From Pseudoruegeria aquimaris (lineage in GTDB: Bacteria; Pseudomonadota; Alphaproteobacteria; Rhodobacterales; Rhodobacteraceae): a stretch of DNA of 64,000 nt. The DNA lies in assembly GCF_900172235.1 (NCBI RefSeq), contig NZ_FWFQ01000010.1:60683-124682 (forward strand), written 5' to 3'. Position numbers and translations under genes: made by a program. A model generated the notes under the pieces. It saw only the letters and a list, made by a program, of their open reading frames with translations, was not told the DNA's origin and searched no databases. Every line of letters starts with the position of its first letter. The stretch's first letter is position 1. Shown piece after piece: positions 45,206 to 53,798 of this stretch.

Positions 45206-46159
45206 ATGCCCGACATCCTGACGCTGACCCTGAACCCCGCACTCGACATCGCCACCGAGGCGCCCGAAGTGGTGCCCGGCCCCAAGCTGCGCTGCGCCGC
45301 GCCGCAGGTGGATCCGGGCGGCGGCGGCATCAACGTCTCGCGCGCGATCCGCAACGTCGGCGGCGGCAGCCGGGCGCTCGTCTCCGTCGGCGGACCGACG
45401 GGTGCGCGGCTGATGGATCTGCTGCTGGCCGAGGGGATCGACGCGGTGGCGCTGCCGGCGCCCGGCGACACCCGGCAGAGCCTCTCGGTCACCGATGCGG
45501 GCACCGGCAAGCAGTTCCGCTTCGTGATGCCGGGGCCGCGTTGGGCCGAGGAGGACGCGGAACGCTTTCTCGCTGACGCCGAGGCCCTCGCACCGAAGGA
45601 TGGGCTCGTGGTGCTTTCGGGCAGCCAGCCGCCGGGGCTGGCACCGGATTTTCCGCACCGGCTCAACACCCGCCTCGCACCTCTTGGCGTGCGGCTGATC
45701 GTGGACACCTCCGGCCCGCCGCTCGAAGCGGTGGCGGCTGGCGGGGCGCGGCCCGTCGCCGTGCTGCGGATGGATCAGGAAGAGGCGGAGGCACTCGCAG
45801 GTGAGCCCCTGCCGACGGCACGGGCCGCCGGGGATTTTGCCGCAAGCCTGTGCGAGCGGGGCGTGGCCGAGATGGTGATCCTGGCCCGCGGCGCCGAGGG
45901 GGCCGTCTTCGCGCAATCCGGCGCGACGCCGATGGCCTGCAGCAACGCCGATGTGCCGGTGGCGAGCAAGGTGGGCGCGGGCGACAGTTTCGTGGGCGGC
46001 TTCACGCTGGCGCTGGCGCGCGGGCTGCCGCCGGCGGAAGCCGTGCGCCACGGCAACGCAGCAGCCTCGGCGGCAGTGATGACCAAGGCCACCGAACTGT
46101 GCCGGCAAGAGGACGTGGCCCGTTGCCTGCCCCTATGCGTTCTGAGCCCGCTCGCCTGA
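45206..46159 (+). CDS. PfkB-family sugar kinase (1-phosphofructokinase/PfkB type)
   Basis: A 317-residue ribokinase-fold kinase. The N-terminus ILTLTLNPALDIATEA and GGGGINVSRAIRNVGG are the hallmark of the hexose-phosphate kinase subgroup (PfkB, FruK, LacC), and the ATP-site/anion hole is VGAGDSFVGGF with the catalytic aspartate. It should phosphorylate fructose-6-phosphate, fructose-1-phosphate or tagatose-6-phosphate with ATP. No fruA/fruB phosphotransferase genes are nearby, so FruK is less likely than PfkB. The last 27 bases overlap the convergent FAD-oxidase gene. Confidence 0.9.
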   Translation: MPDILTLTLNPALDIATEAPEVVPGPKLRCAAPQVDPGGGGINVSRAIRNVGGGSRALVSVGGPTGARLMDLLLAEGIDAVALPAPGDTRQSLSVTDAGTGKQFRFVMPGPRWAEEDAERFLADAEALAPKDGLVVLSGSQPPGLAPDFPHRLNTRLAPLGVRLIVDTSGPPLEAVAAGGARPVAVLRMDQEEAEALAGEPLPTARAAGDFAASLCERGVAEMVILARGAEGAVFAQSGATPMACSNADVPVASKVGAGDSFVGGFTLALARGLPPAEAVRHGNAAASAAVMTKATELCRQEDVARCLPLCVLSPLA

Positions 46160-47263
46160 CACCAGCGCCGCGCCGAGCCGCCCCAGTTCATCGGAGCATT
46201 TCGCCCCCTTTCCGCACCCTGCCGTGGCCACGGCCACGCGGTCGGACAGGCGCCGCAGGATCGGCTGCCCGTCGGCGGAGAAACTCGTCATGCAGGCGTC
46301 CAGCCGCTGCGACAGGATCTCGAGCCCCGGCATGAACCGCTCGATCCAGCCGCGCAGGTAGGCGCCCACCTGCGGATCTCCGCCGGAACGGAACCACGCG
46401 CCGATCTCCTGCGCGCTGCGCAGGGGCCTGTCGGCGGGATCGCCGCCGAGCTTGAGGTAGAGCCGCCCGTCCGGGTAGCGGATCGGCGGCAGCAAGTAGG
46501 GATCGCGGCCGGACGGTTCGAGCAGCACCAGCGCGGGCATGTCTGCAAGCGCCGCCGCCTGCGCCTCGGAGACCTCGAAAAGCGCCACCGTCCGGGCAAA
46601 GACCCGCACCGGGGCGATCCCGGGCAGCAGCGAGGCGCTGTAGCCTCCCGCCGCCACCAGAAGGCGCACGCAACTGACCGCACCGCCGGCCGTCTCGACG
46701 CGCACGGCCTGCGCCGTTTCCTCGATCGCCAGCGCCGCATGGGGCATCAGCCGAGCCCCGGCCCGGCGCGCGCTTTCCACCTGCGCGGCCACGAGTCGGC
46801 GCGGGCTGATGTGGCCGGCACGCAGCGGCTCATGGCAGCCGGCGGTGCCGGGCAGGAAGCGGAATGCCGGGAAACGCGCGGCGAGGGCTTCGGGCCCATA
46901 TACATCATGCGGCAGGCCACCGGCTTCGGCCACCGCCCGAACGCGTGCAAGGAAATCACCGTCTTCCGGCCCGGCCACCAGCGCGCCGGCCTCGGTGAAG
47001 AAGGGGATGCCGCTCTGGGCCTCGATCTCGGCGTAGCGCGCGATCGAGGCACGGGAAGCGGCGCTCCAGAACGGATCGGGATCGAGTGCGCGGGTGATGC
47101 GGCCTTCATCGTAGTGGCTGCCGAAGGGGCCGCCGTGATCGCCCTTTCGCGCGGGCTCCTCCGGCCCGATCAGCACCACGGATCGGCCCGCCCGCGCCAG
47201 GTGGCGCGCCGCCGCCGCCCCGATCAACCCGCGCCCGATGACGGCGAACTCCGCCTGCTCCAT
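46133..47263 (-). CDS. FAD-dependent oxidoreductase of the DAO/sarcosine-oxidase family
   Basis: A 376-residue flavoprotein of the D-amino-acid-oxidase fold. The N-terminal dinucleotide motif FAVIGRGLIGAAAARHLARA is present, with HYDEGRITRALDPDPFW resembling the monomeric sarcosine oxidase/N-methyltryptophan oxidase family, and a second FAD-binding segment near the end (VAVATAGCGKGAKCSDELG) containing a Cys that could hold covalent FAD. It should oxidise a secondary amine or amino acid. The true substrate is unknown. Start at 47263 avoids an unrelated extension. Confidence 0.87.
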   Translation of the reverse strand: MEQAEFAVIGRGLIGAAAARHLARAGRSVVLIGPEEPARKGDHGGPFGSHYDEGRITRALDPDPFWSAASRASIARYAEIEAQSGIPFFTEAGALVAGPEDGDFLARVRAVAEAGGLPHDVYGPEALAARFPAFRFLPGTAGCHEPLRAGHISPRRLVAAQVESARRAGARLMPHAALAIEETAQAVRVETAGGAVSCVRLLVAAGGYSASLLPGIAPVRVFARTVALFEVSEAQAAALADMPALVLLEPSGRDPYLLPPIRYPDGRLYLKLGGDPADRPLRSAQEIGAWFRSGGDPQVGAYLRGWIERFMPGLEILSQRLDACMTSFSADGQPILRRLSDRVAVATAGCGKGAKCSDELGRLGAALVSGERAQNA

Positions 47264-47330
47264 CTCTGCCCTCCCTCTGCATCGGGGCAGAGGATGCCGG
47301 CGGGCCGCGGGAAAGGAAAGACCCGCAACG

Positions 47331-47361
47331 AAAAAGGCCCCGCACCGCATGGTGCAGGGCC
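47331..47361 (-). terminator. Intrinsic terminator after trcR
   Basis: On the minus strand GGCCCTGCACC pairs with GGTGCGGGGCC (one G-T pair) around a 4-base loop, followed by TTTTT; it begins 27 bases after the trcR stop. Confidence 0.85.
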
Positions 47362-47387
47362 CCCGTGTGCTTGCCGGTTCGCCGCCG

Positions 47388-48146
47388 TCAGGGCTGCTCG
47401 TCTTCGTCGCCGCTTTCGGGCAGGTTGAAGAAGCTGTCGGCGTCGAGGAACTCCTCGTCCTGCTTGCCGTCGGTGCCTTCATCGCGCGGATCGCCGCCCA
47501 GCGTGAAGGTTTCGAGCCCCTCGATGGCCGTCGGGATCTTCGGCTCGGCTTCCATCGAGAGCGACTGCTCGGTGGAGACGAGTTTGCGGCGTTCGTCGTC
47601 GCTCATCACGGCGCCGTCGGCGGCTTTCTTCGCCGCGGCCTTCTGCACCGCGAGATCCAGCTCGGACTGCTTGCAGAGGCCCAGCGCGACCGGATCGATC
47701 GGCTGGATGTTGGCGATGTTCCAATGAGTGCGCTCGCGAATCGCCTGGATCGTCGGCTTGGTGGTGCCCACCAGCTTGGAGATCTGGCCGTCCGTCAGCT
47801 CCGGGTGGAACTTCACCAGCCACAGGATGGCGGCCGGGCGGTCCTGCCGCTTGGAGAGCGGGGTGTAGCGCGGGCCGCGGCGCTTCTCTTCGCCCACGGC
47901 GGCCGGGTTGAACTTCAGCTTCAGCTTGTGCAGCGGATCCTTCTCGCCCTTCTCGATCTCTTCCTGCGTCAGCTGGTTGTTGGCGATCGGGTCGAAGCCC
48001 TTCACGCCGGCGGCCACGTCGCCGTCGGCGATGCCCTGGACTTCCAGCTCGTGCAGCCCGCAGAAATCGGCGACCTGCTTGAAGGTCAGCGTCGTGTTGT
48101 CCACCAGCCAGACGGCGGTTGCCTTCGCCATGAGCGGTTTGGCCAT
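47388..48146 (-). CDS. trcR: DUF1013 cell-cycle transcriptional regulator TrcR
   Basis: TrcR is an essential-looking alphaproteobacterial regulator described in Caulobacter/Brucella work, with a helix-turn-helix-like segment that binds DNA at promoter regions. The 252-residue sequence carries the DUF1013 signature: WLVDNTTLTFKQVADFCGLH, DPLHKLKLKFNPAAVGEEKR and RPAAILWLVKFHPELTDGQI followed by SKLVGTTKPTIQAIRERTHW. The C-terminal 70 residues are acidic and probably disordered. The ATG at 48146 is preferred over one six codons upstream because AAGGAG has the right spacing to it. It is a single gene with its own terminator. Confidence 0.88.
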   Translation of the reverse strand: MAKPLMAKATAVWLVDNTTLTFKQVADFCGLHELEVQGIADGDVAAGVKGFDPIANNQLTQEEIEKGEKDPLHKLKLKFNPAAVGEEKRRGPRYTPLSKRQDRPAAILWLVKFHPELTDGQISKLVGTTKPTIQAIRERTHWNIANIQPIDPVALGLCKQSELDLAVQKAAAKKAADGAVMSDDERRKLVSTEQSLSMEAEPKIPTAIEGLETFTLGGDPRDEGTDGKQDEEFLDADSFFNLPESGDEDEQP

Positions 48147-48292
48147 CGGTCTTACTCCTTTCACGTCCTAACGACAGACAATGCGAGACCTTTCGCCCCT
48201 TTCGGGACGGTCCTGCCGGGGGCGGGACGGGTTCACGTTGTCGGGGAACTTGCGGCGTATATAGTGCCGATCAGGCAAAGAGGGAAGAGCAA

Positions 48293-48928
48293 ATGCGTGT
48301 GATCGTGGCGGCGCTGGTGGCGCTGGGGCTGGCCGGGCCGCTGGCGGCGGAAGGCGAAAGGGCGGGAGATTTCGACTACTACGTTCTCGCGCTGAGCTGG
48401 TCTCCGAACTGGTGCAAGCTGGAAGGCCGCGCGAAGGGATCGCCCCAATGCGGCGGCGATGCCCGGTTCGGCTGGGTGATGCACGGGCTCTGGCCGCAAT
48501 ACGAACGCGGCTGGCCCAGCTACTGCCGCACGCCCCACCGCGAGGCCACCCGCGGCGAAACAGCCGCCATGGCCGACGTGATGGGCAGCGCGGGCTCGGC
48601 CTGGCACCAGTGGAAGAAACACGGGCGCTGCTCGGGCCTAGCGGCGCCGGACTACTTCGCGCAGGCGCGCGCCGCCTTCGAAAGCATCGCGCGCCCCGAG
48701 ATCCTGCGTCAGCTGGATCGCCCCGTCCGCCTGCCCGCGACGGTCGTCGAAGAGGCCTTCCTCGAGGCCAACCCTGCGCTGTTTCCCGACGCCATCACCC
48801 TGACCTGCCGTGACGGGCACATCCAGGAGGCGCGGATCTGCCTGACGAAGGACTTGGAGGTGCGCCGCTGCGGGGCCGACGTGATCCGCGACTGCACCGC
48901 GAAAGCCGTGCTGGAGCCGATCGACTGA
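48293..48928 (+). CDS. Secreted/periplasmic ribonuclease T2 family protein
   Basis: A 211-residue RNase T2. The signal peptide is VIVAALVALGLAGPLAAE. Active-site segment CAS-I is MHGLWPQY with His64, and CAS-II is WHQWKKHGRCSG with H105, K109 and His110. The family normally has Glu in CAS-II (His-Glu-Trp-x-Lys-His); here position 106 is Gln, a substitution that may lower or alter activity. Several cysteines that could form disulfides are kept. Such enzymes degrade RNA outside the cytoplasm, for phosphate or nucleoside scavenging. Standalone gene. Confidence 0.85.
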   Translation: MRVIVAALVALGLAGPLAAEGERAGDFDYYVLALSWSPNWCKLEGRAKGSPQCGGDARFGWVMHGLWPQYERGWPSYCRTPHREATRGETAAMADVMGSAGSAWHQWKKHGRCSGLAAPDYFAQARAAFESIARPEILRQLDRPVRLPATVVEEAFLEANPALFPDAITLTCRDGHIQEARICLTKDLEVRRCGADVIRDCTAKAVLEPID

Positions 48929-49067
48929 CGCTCGCGGAAGGGGGCCCTGCCTCGCCCTCCCTGCGGAGCCACCCGCGGGATTTTTCCCGCTGGAGGATCG
49001 GGCCGATTGCCTGGGCGCGGAAACGGGGTAGGCTGGCCGGAACCATGGCGGAGCGCGGGGAGGTGGC

Positions 49068-49769
49068 ATGAAACGGGTTCTCGTGACGGGCGGCACGCGC
49101 GGTATCGGCGAAGGGGTGGCACGCGGGCTGGCCGGGCGCGGCTGGGAGGTCATCGCGGCCTCTGCGTCGGAAAGCGAGCGGGCGGCCTTCACCCCGCAGG
49201 AGGGCGTCTCGGTGCGGGCGCTGGACGTGACCAGCGATGCCTCGGTGGCAGAGCTGTTCCAGGGGATCGGTGCGCTGGACGGGCTGGTGAACTGCGCCGG
49301 CATCCTGCGGCGGGGGGACGAGTTCGAGATCGATGTGTTCCGGCAGGTGCTGGAGGTGAACCTCACCGGCACCATGCGCTGCTGCCTCGCCGCCCGGCCT
49401 CTGCTGGCCGCGTCAGGCGGCGCGATCGTGAACACGGCCTCCATGCTCAGCACTTTCGGCGGGCCGCTGGTGCCGGCCTATTCCGCCTCCAAGGGTGGTG
49501 TGGCGCAGCTTACCAAGGCGCTGGCCGGGGCCTGGGCGCCGGAGGGTATCCGGGTGAACGCGGTGGCGCCGGGCTGGATCGAGACGGAGATGACGGGCGC
49601 GCTGCGCGAGGACGCGGCCCGCACCGAGGCCATCATGGCGCGCACCCCGCTCAGGCGCTGGGGGAAGCCCGCCGAGGTGGCGGCGCTGGTGGCCTGGCTG
49701 CTGGGGGAGGAGGCCGGCTTCGTGACCGGCGCCGTCTACCCGGTGGACGGCGGATACCTTGCGATGTGA
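49068..49769 (+). CDS. Short-chain dehydrogenase/reductase (SDR)
   Basis: A 233-residue classical SDR. The cofactor motif TGGTRGIGEG lies at about 7-16, NCAG at about 74-77, and the catalytic Ser in NTASML with YSASKGG providing Tyr and Lys. It should oxidise or reduce a hydroxyl or carbonyl with NAD(P). The SD GGAGG precedes the ATG, and a cupin dioxygenase-type gene follows after 12 bases, so the two are likely co-transcribed. Substrate unknown. Confidence 0.92.
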   Translation: MKRVLVTGGTRGIGEGVARGLAGRGWEVIAASASESERAAFTPQEGVSVRALDVTSDASVAELFQGIGALDGLVNCAGILRRGDEFEIDVFRQVLEVNLTGTMRCCLAARPLLAASGGAIVNTASMLSTFGGPLVPAYSASKGGVAQLTKALAGAWAPEGIRVNAVAPGWIETEMTGALREDAARTEAIMARTPLRRWGKPAEVAALVAWLLGEEAGFVTGAVYPVDGGYLAM

Positions 49770-49781
49770 GGAGGAGAGACG

Positions 49782-50297
49782 ATGAAGGACAATGACCCGA
49801 GAATGCCTTACCAGCTGCCCTTTCCGAAAGACGCGCTGGAGGAGATCGTGATCCCGGACGCCGTGCCGCAGGACGAACGGCTCTGGGTGCCGCAGGCCGA
49901 GAACGTCTGGTTTCGCCCGCTCTGCCTGAACCGCTCGCAGGGCTACTGGATGAACCTTCTGAAGGTGCGCAAGGCCGGCGTGCTCTCGCGCCACCGCCAC
50001 CCGCAGCCGGTGCATGGCTTCGTGCTGAAGGGGCGCTGGCACTACCTCGAACACGACTGGGAGGCAACGCCCGGCGCCTACGTCTACGAGCCGCCCGGCG
50101 AAACCCATACCCTCGTCGTGCCCGAGGACGTGGAGGAAATGATCACCTATTTCCAGGTCAACGGCGTGATGTGCTACGTGGACCCCTGGGGCGAGGTGCT
50201 GGGCTATGAAGACGTCTTCACCAAGATCGAGCTGTGCCGGAAGCACTTCACCGAGGTCGGCCTCGGTGAAGACTACGTGGAGCGTTTCATCCGCTAG
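49782..50297 (+). CDS. Cupin-fold dioxygenase-like protein (2,4'-dihydroxyacetophenone dioxygenase family)
   Basis: A 171-residue single-domain cupin. Metal-binding histidines are in GVLSRHRHPQPVHGFVLKGR, with YLEHDWEATPGAYVYEPPGE and THTLVVPEDV forming the second cupin motif, and FQVNGVMCYVD near the C-terminus. The overall pattern matches the 2,4'-dihydroxyacetophenone dioxygenase/acetylacetone-cleaving enzyme group, which splits C-C bonds in diketone-like substrates. Its stop overlaps the convergent quinone-oxidoreductase stop in the palindrome CTAG. With the upstream SDR it could form a small oxidative pathway, substrate unknown. Confidence 0.82.
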   Translation: MKDNDPRMPYQLPFPKDALEEIVIPDAVPQDERLWVPQAENVWFRPLCLNRSQGYWMNLLKVRKAGVLSRHRHPQPVHGFVLKGRWHYLEHDWEATPGAYVYEPPGETHTLVVPEDVEEMITYFQVNGVMCYVDPWGEVLGYEDVFTKIELCRKHFTEVGLGEDYVERFIR

Positions 50298-51274
50298 ATC
50301 TTGAGCACGATCTTCCCGATGTGGCCGGAGCTTTCCATGCGCGCATGGGCCTTGGCCGCCTCTTCCAGCGGGAATTCGCTGTCCATCACCGGGGCGATGC
50401 GCCCGGCTTCCAGCAGCGGCCAGACGTGCTGGCGCAGCTCGTCCGCGATGCGGGCCTTGGCCAGATCGCTCTGCGGGCGCAGGGTGGAGCCGGTGATCGT
50501 CAGGCGGCGCGCCATGATCTGCGCGAAATTGATCTCGGCCTTCGGGCCCTGCAGGAAGGCGATGTGCACCATGCGCCCGTCGTCGGCCAGCGCACGGATG
50601 TTGCGGGCGATGTAGTCACCGCCGACCATGTCGAGGATCAGGTCGGCCCCGCCCTCGGCCTGCAACACCTTCACGAAATCCTCTTCGCGGTAGTTCATCG
50701 CCACTTCCGCCCCCAGATCCCGGCAGACGGCGCATTTCTCCTCGGAGCCGGCCGTGGTGAAGACCCGCGCGCCGAAATGGCTGGCCAGCTGGATCGCTGT
50801 TGTGCCGATGCCGGACGAGCCGCCGTGCACGAGGAAGCGCTCCCCGGCTTTCAGCCCACCCCGCATGAAGACGTTGGACCAGACGGTGAAATGGGTTTCC
50901 GGCAGACAGGCGGCCTGCTTCAGATCCAGCCCCCTGGGGATGGGCAGCGCGTGGGCCGCCGGGCAGGCCACGTATTCGGCGTAGCCGCCGCCGGGCAGCA
51001 GCGCGCAGACGGCATCCCCGACCTTCAGGCCGGCGACATCGGCCCCGACTTCCACGATGGTGCCCGCGCCTTCGAGCCCCGGCAGATCGCTGGCGGTGGG
51101 CGGCGGCGCATAGAGGCCGGCGCGCTGGAGCGCGTCCGGGCGGTTGACCCCGGCATAGGCCAGCTTGATCACGATCTCTCCGGCCCGGGCGACGGGCACC
51201 GGGCGCTCTGCGAGGCGCAGCACCTCGGGGCCGCCCGCCTTGGTGATCTCGATGGCGCGCATGGTTTCGCTCAT
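50294..51274 (-). CDS. NAD(P)H-quinone oxidoreductase (PIG3/zeta-crystallin type)
   Basis: A 326-residue zinc-free medium-chain reductase. Blocks typical of the PIG3 group are LAYAGVNRPDALQRAGLYAP, LPGLEGAGTIVEVG, the NADPH motif FLVHGGSSGIGTTAIQLA and the region LTITGSTLRPQSDL. It reduces quinones or other conjugated carbonyls using NADPH and lacks zinc-ligand cysteines. It lies 33 bases after the COQ9-type gene on the same strand, suggesting a shared transcript and a role in the quinone pool. Confidence 0.92.
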   Translation of the reverse strand: MSETMRAIEITKAGGPEVLRLAERPVPVARAGEIVIKLAYAGVNRPDALQRAGLYAPPPTASDLPGLEGAGTIVEVGADVAGLKVGDAVCALLPGGGYAEYVACPAAHALPIPRGLDLKQAACLPETHFTVWSNVFMRGGLKAGERFLVHGGSSGIGTTAIQLASHFGARVFTTAGSEEKCAVCRDLGAEVAMNYREEDFVKVLQAEGGADLILDMVGGDYIARNIRALADDGRMVHIAFLQGPKAEINFAQIMARRLTITGSTLRPQSDLAKARIADELRQHVWPLLEAGRIAPVMDSEFPLEEAAKAHARMESSGHIGKIVLKI

Positions 51275-51307
51275 GGCAGGTATCCTGTCTCTGGGAAGGG
51301 TCGGGTG

Positions 51308-52015
51308 TCAGTTATCGGGCCAGATGGCGCCGGGCAGATCGCGGCGCGGCCCGCGGGCCGGCGGGGCCTTCACCTGCGAGAACAGCCAGTCCTGCCCCGC
51401 CATCAGTGGCTTGAGCAGCGGGTTCTTGCGGGCGCTGGCCTTGGCCATTTCGATCTGCATCACGTTGTCGATGCGGCGGTCGAGGAATTCCCAGGTGGCG
51501 GCATGGCCCGGGGTCTCGTCGCCCAGCCAGTAGAGGATGGTCGAAGCGTAGACGCCGGCGAGCGTGGCGCGCTTGGAATACCAGTTGAGATCCTCGGAGG
51601 TATCGCCCAGCGCCGTCCAGACGAGATCGCAGGTCTCCCAGACGAGCCTGGCCCCCTCGGCCGCATGCATCGGCAGGGCGAAGAGCGCCGAGGCCCGGCG
51701 CACGGCCTCCTTGTCTTCCACGCTCTCCAGCCGCAGCCGGATCGCATGGGCCACGCGATCCCGGAAGCGCATCGTGGTGAGATCGGCCTTGGCGAGCCCA
51801 TCCAGCATCCGCTGATCACCGAGCCTGTGGTAGGCCACGGCCAGATCGACGCCCCCGCGCGGGCAGGCCGCGCGCGCCAGTTCCGAATCGATCCCGCTGT
51901 CGGCCACCGCCGCGCGGAAGGTCTCTTCGCTCCAGCCATCGAAGACGACATGCGGCAGGGCCGCCTCAAGCAGGGCGGAAACGGTCTCGGCGTAGGGGGA
52001 GTATGGGCGTTCCAT
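51308..52015 (-). CDS. COQ9-family ubiquinone biosynthesis protein
   Basis: A 235-residue COQ9 homologue (TetR-related fold), a lipid-binding accessory protein that presents intermediates to the COQ7-type hydroxylase in ubiquinone biosynthesis. Recognisable segments are LLEAALPHVVFDGWSEETFR, ARAACPRGGVDLAVAYHRLG, WTALGDTSEDLNWYSKRATL followed by YASTILYWLGDE. The ATG at 52015 is preferred to one two codons upstream because GAAGGA then has proper spacing. It is divergent from rpsU. Confidence 0.88.
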   Translation of the reverse strand: MERPYSPYAETVSALLEAALPHVVFDGWSEETFRAAVADSGIDSELARAACPRGGVDLAVAYHRLGDQRMLDGLAKADLTTMRFRDRVAHAIRLRLESVEDKEAVRRASALFALPMHAAEGARLVWETCDLVWTALGDTSEDLNWYSKRATLAGVYASTILYWLGDETPGHAATWEFLDRRIDNVMQIEMAKASARKNPLLKPLMAGQDWLFSQVKAPPARGPRRDLPGAIWPDN

Positions 52016-52046
52016 CGGCATTCCTTCGGCAGGCTCGGGCAGACTG

Positions 52047-52075
52047 TAGACAAGATAGGCCGGCTTTGCTATATC
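52047..52075 (+). promoter_or_regulatory. Probable sigma-70 promoter of rpsU
   Basis: TAGACA (52047-52052) and TATATC (52070-52075) are separated by exactly 17 bases, 55 bases upstream of the rpsU start. Confidence 0.55.
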
Positions 52076-52129
52076 GCCCACTCCTGCAATTTCCTTGCAA
52101 CTCAAACTTAGAAAGGTGGTGAAAACCAC

Positions 52130-52336
52130 ATGCAGGTTAGCGTTCGCGACAACAACGTCGATCAGGCCCTTCGGGCTCTGAAGAAAAAGCTGCAGCGTGA
52201 GGGCGTTTTCCGCGAAATGAAGCTTCGGCAGCATTTCGAGAAACCCTCCGAGAAAAAAGCACGCGAGAAGGCTGAAGCCATCCGCCGTGCCCGCAAGCTG
52301 GCTCGCAAAAAAGCGCAACGCGAAGGGCTGCTCTGA
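52130..52336 (+). CDS. rpsU: 30S ribosomal protein S21
   Basis: A 68-residue basic protein of the small ribosomal subunit that contacts the anti-Shine-Dalgarno end of 16S rRNA. The sequence [20 protein letters not shown] and the Lys/Arg/Ala-rich C-terminal helix are typical of S21. AAAGGTGG precedes the ATG. The gene has its own promoter and terminator. Confidence 0.97.
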   Translation: MQVSVRDNNVDQALRALKKKLQREGVFREMKLRQHFEKPSEKKAREKAEAIRRARKLARKKAQREGLL

Positions 52337-52376
52337 GCACCTGACGCGATGGTTCGGGCTTCGGCCCGACACGACG

Positions 52377-52407
52377 ACCCCCGCCTTTCGCGGGGGTTTG
52401 TTGTTTT
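52377..52407 (+). terminator. Intrinsic terminator after rpsU
   Basis: ACCCCCGC pairs with GCGGGGGT around a short loop, followed by TTGTTGTTTT. A smaller TCGGGC hairpin lies just upstream. The next 270 bases up to the accA stop hold no supportable gene. Confidence 0.8.
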
Positions 52408-52677
52408 CGGGGCATGGTTTCCAGCGACGACGGAGAGGTTCCGGGCAGTCGGCCCCGATGCGGCTTTGGCGCGGAATCGGTGTTTGTTCCGGTCGTATTC
52501 CGAGGCGAGCGCCTCAACCGAACATTGATCTGCCGGCCAATTTCGAGGTCACGGAATGCAACTTGCAATTCCGGCGCGCCCCGTGCGCCGCCTGCCTCCC
52601 GGTTTGGCAACCGCGATTGCCGCCGGAGGCGTTGGGAACCTGTCGGATGCCGGGGCCGCCGGCGATCACGCCGCGCT

Positions 52678-53634
52678 TCAGAGGCCCTTCTTGCCCATGT
52701 CCAGGTATTTCTGGCGGCGTTCCTTGCGCAGTTCCTCGGGGCTTTTCTTGCCCAGAACGCGCAGCTGCTCCTGCAGCGCCTTGCCGACACGCTCGATGGT
52801 GCCGGCGCGATCCCGGTGCGCGCCGCCCAGGGGCTCGGCGATGATCTCGTCGCAGACGCCGAGCTTGTGAAGATCCTGCGCGGTCAGGCGCAGCGCCTCG
52901 GCGGCCTCGCGCATCTTCTCGGCATCCTTCCAAAGGATCGACGCACAGCCCTCCGGCGAGATCACGGAGTAGATCGAGTGCTCCAGCATCAGCACCTTGT
53001 TGCCCGTGGCGATGCCCACGGCGCCGCCGGAGCCGCCTTCGCCGATGATGACCGACACGAGCGGCACCTTCACGTTGAGGCATTTCTCGGTGGAGCGGGC
53101 GATGGCCTCGGACTGGCCGCGCTCCTCGGCGCCCTTGCCGGGATAGGCGCCGGGGGTATCGACGAGGGTGATGATCGGCAGGCCGAAGCGGTCGGCCAGA
53201 TCCATCAGGCGGATGGCCTTGCGGTAGCCCTCGGGGCGGGCCATGCCGAAATTGCGTTCGATGCGGGACTTGGTGTCGTGGCCCTTCTCGTGGCCGATCA
53301 CCATCACCGGCGTGTCGCCGAGACGGGCGAGTCCGCCCATGATGGCGTGGTCGTCGGCGAAGTTGCGATCCCCGGCCAGCGGCGTGAACTCGGTGAAGAG
53401 CGCCTCGATGTAATCCTTGCAGTGGGGGCGGTCCGGATGCCGCGCCACCTGGCATTTGCGCCAGGGCGTCAGGCTCTTGTAGAGTTCGGCCAGCATGTCG
53501 GCGGCCTTCTTGTCGAGCGCCGCGGCCTCTTCCTCGACGTCCATCTCTTCGTTCGCCCGCGCCAAGGCGCGCAGCTCTTCCGCCTTCCCCTCGATGTCGG
53601 CCAGCGGTTTTTCGAACTCAAGATAGTTGCTCAT
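52678..53634 (-). CDS. accA: Acetyl-CoA carboxylase carboxyltransferase subunit alpha
   Basis: AccA with AccD forms the carboxyltransferase that moves a carboxyl group from carboxybiotin to acetyl-CoA, giving malonyl-CoA for fatty-acid synthesis. The 318-residue protein has the typical coiled N-terminal part ([20 protein letters not shown]) and carboxyltransferase blocks GDDRNF-like [40 protein letters not shown] and [20 protein letters not shown]. The C-terminal [20 protein letters not shown] is also standard. No biotin-related genes are adjacent, so it is monocistronic. Confidence 0.97.
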   Translation of the reverse strand: MSNYLEFEKPLADIEGKAEELRALARANEEMDVEEEAAALDKKAADMLAELYKSLTPWRKCQVARHPDRPHCKDYIEALFTEFTPLAGDRNFADDHAIMGGLARLGDTPVMVIGHEKGHDTKSRIERNFGMARPEGYRKAIRLMDLADRFGLPIITLVDTPGAYPGKGAEERGQSEAIARSTEKCLNVKVPLVSVIIGEGGSGGAVGIATGNKVLMLEHSIYSVISPEGCASILWKDAEKMREAAEALRLTAQDLHKLGVCDEIIAEPLGGAHRDRAGTIERVGKALQEQLRVLGKKSPEELRKERRQKYLDMGKKGL

Positions 53635-53762
53635 TGCCTGCTCCAGATGCCTTCAGGCGCCTATATGACCGCGCTCAGGGCGATTTGCAACGCCTTGACG
53701 CAAGGCCCGGCAGGCGGGCCCGACCGGCGGGTGCCGTTCGGGAAGGCCAAGGGGTGGCGGAT

Positions 53763-53783
53763 GCGGGCGGCCGGGCCGCCCGC
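53763..53783 (-). other. Perfect GC palindrome downstream of mcl1
   Basis: GCGGGCGGCC and GGCCGCCCGC form a 10-base-pair inverted repeat with a one-base centre, 16 bases after the mcl1 stop. There is no T-run; it may end or stabilise the mcl1 transcript. Confidence 0.5.
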
Positions 53784-53798
53784 ACGCCAGTACAGGAC

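Noticed and set aside
52408..52677. Possible small gene between rpsU and accA
   Set aside because: Open frames here are continuations of shadows, with no ribosome-binding site or recognisable product.
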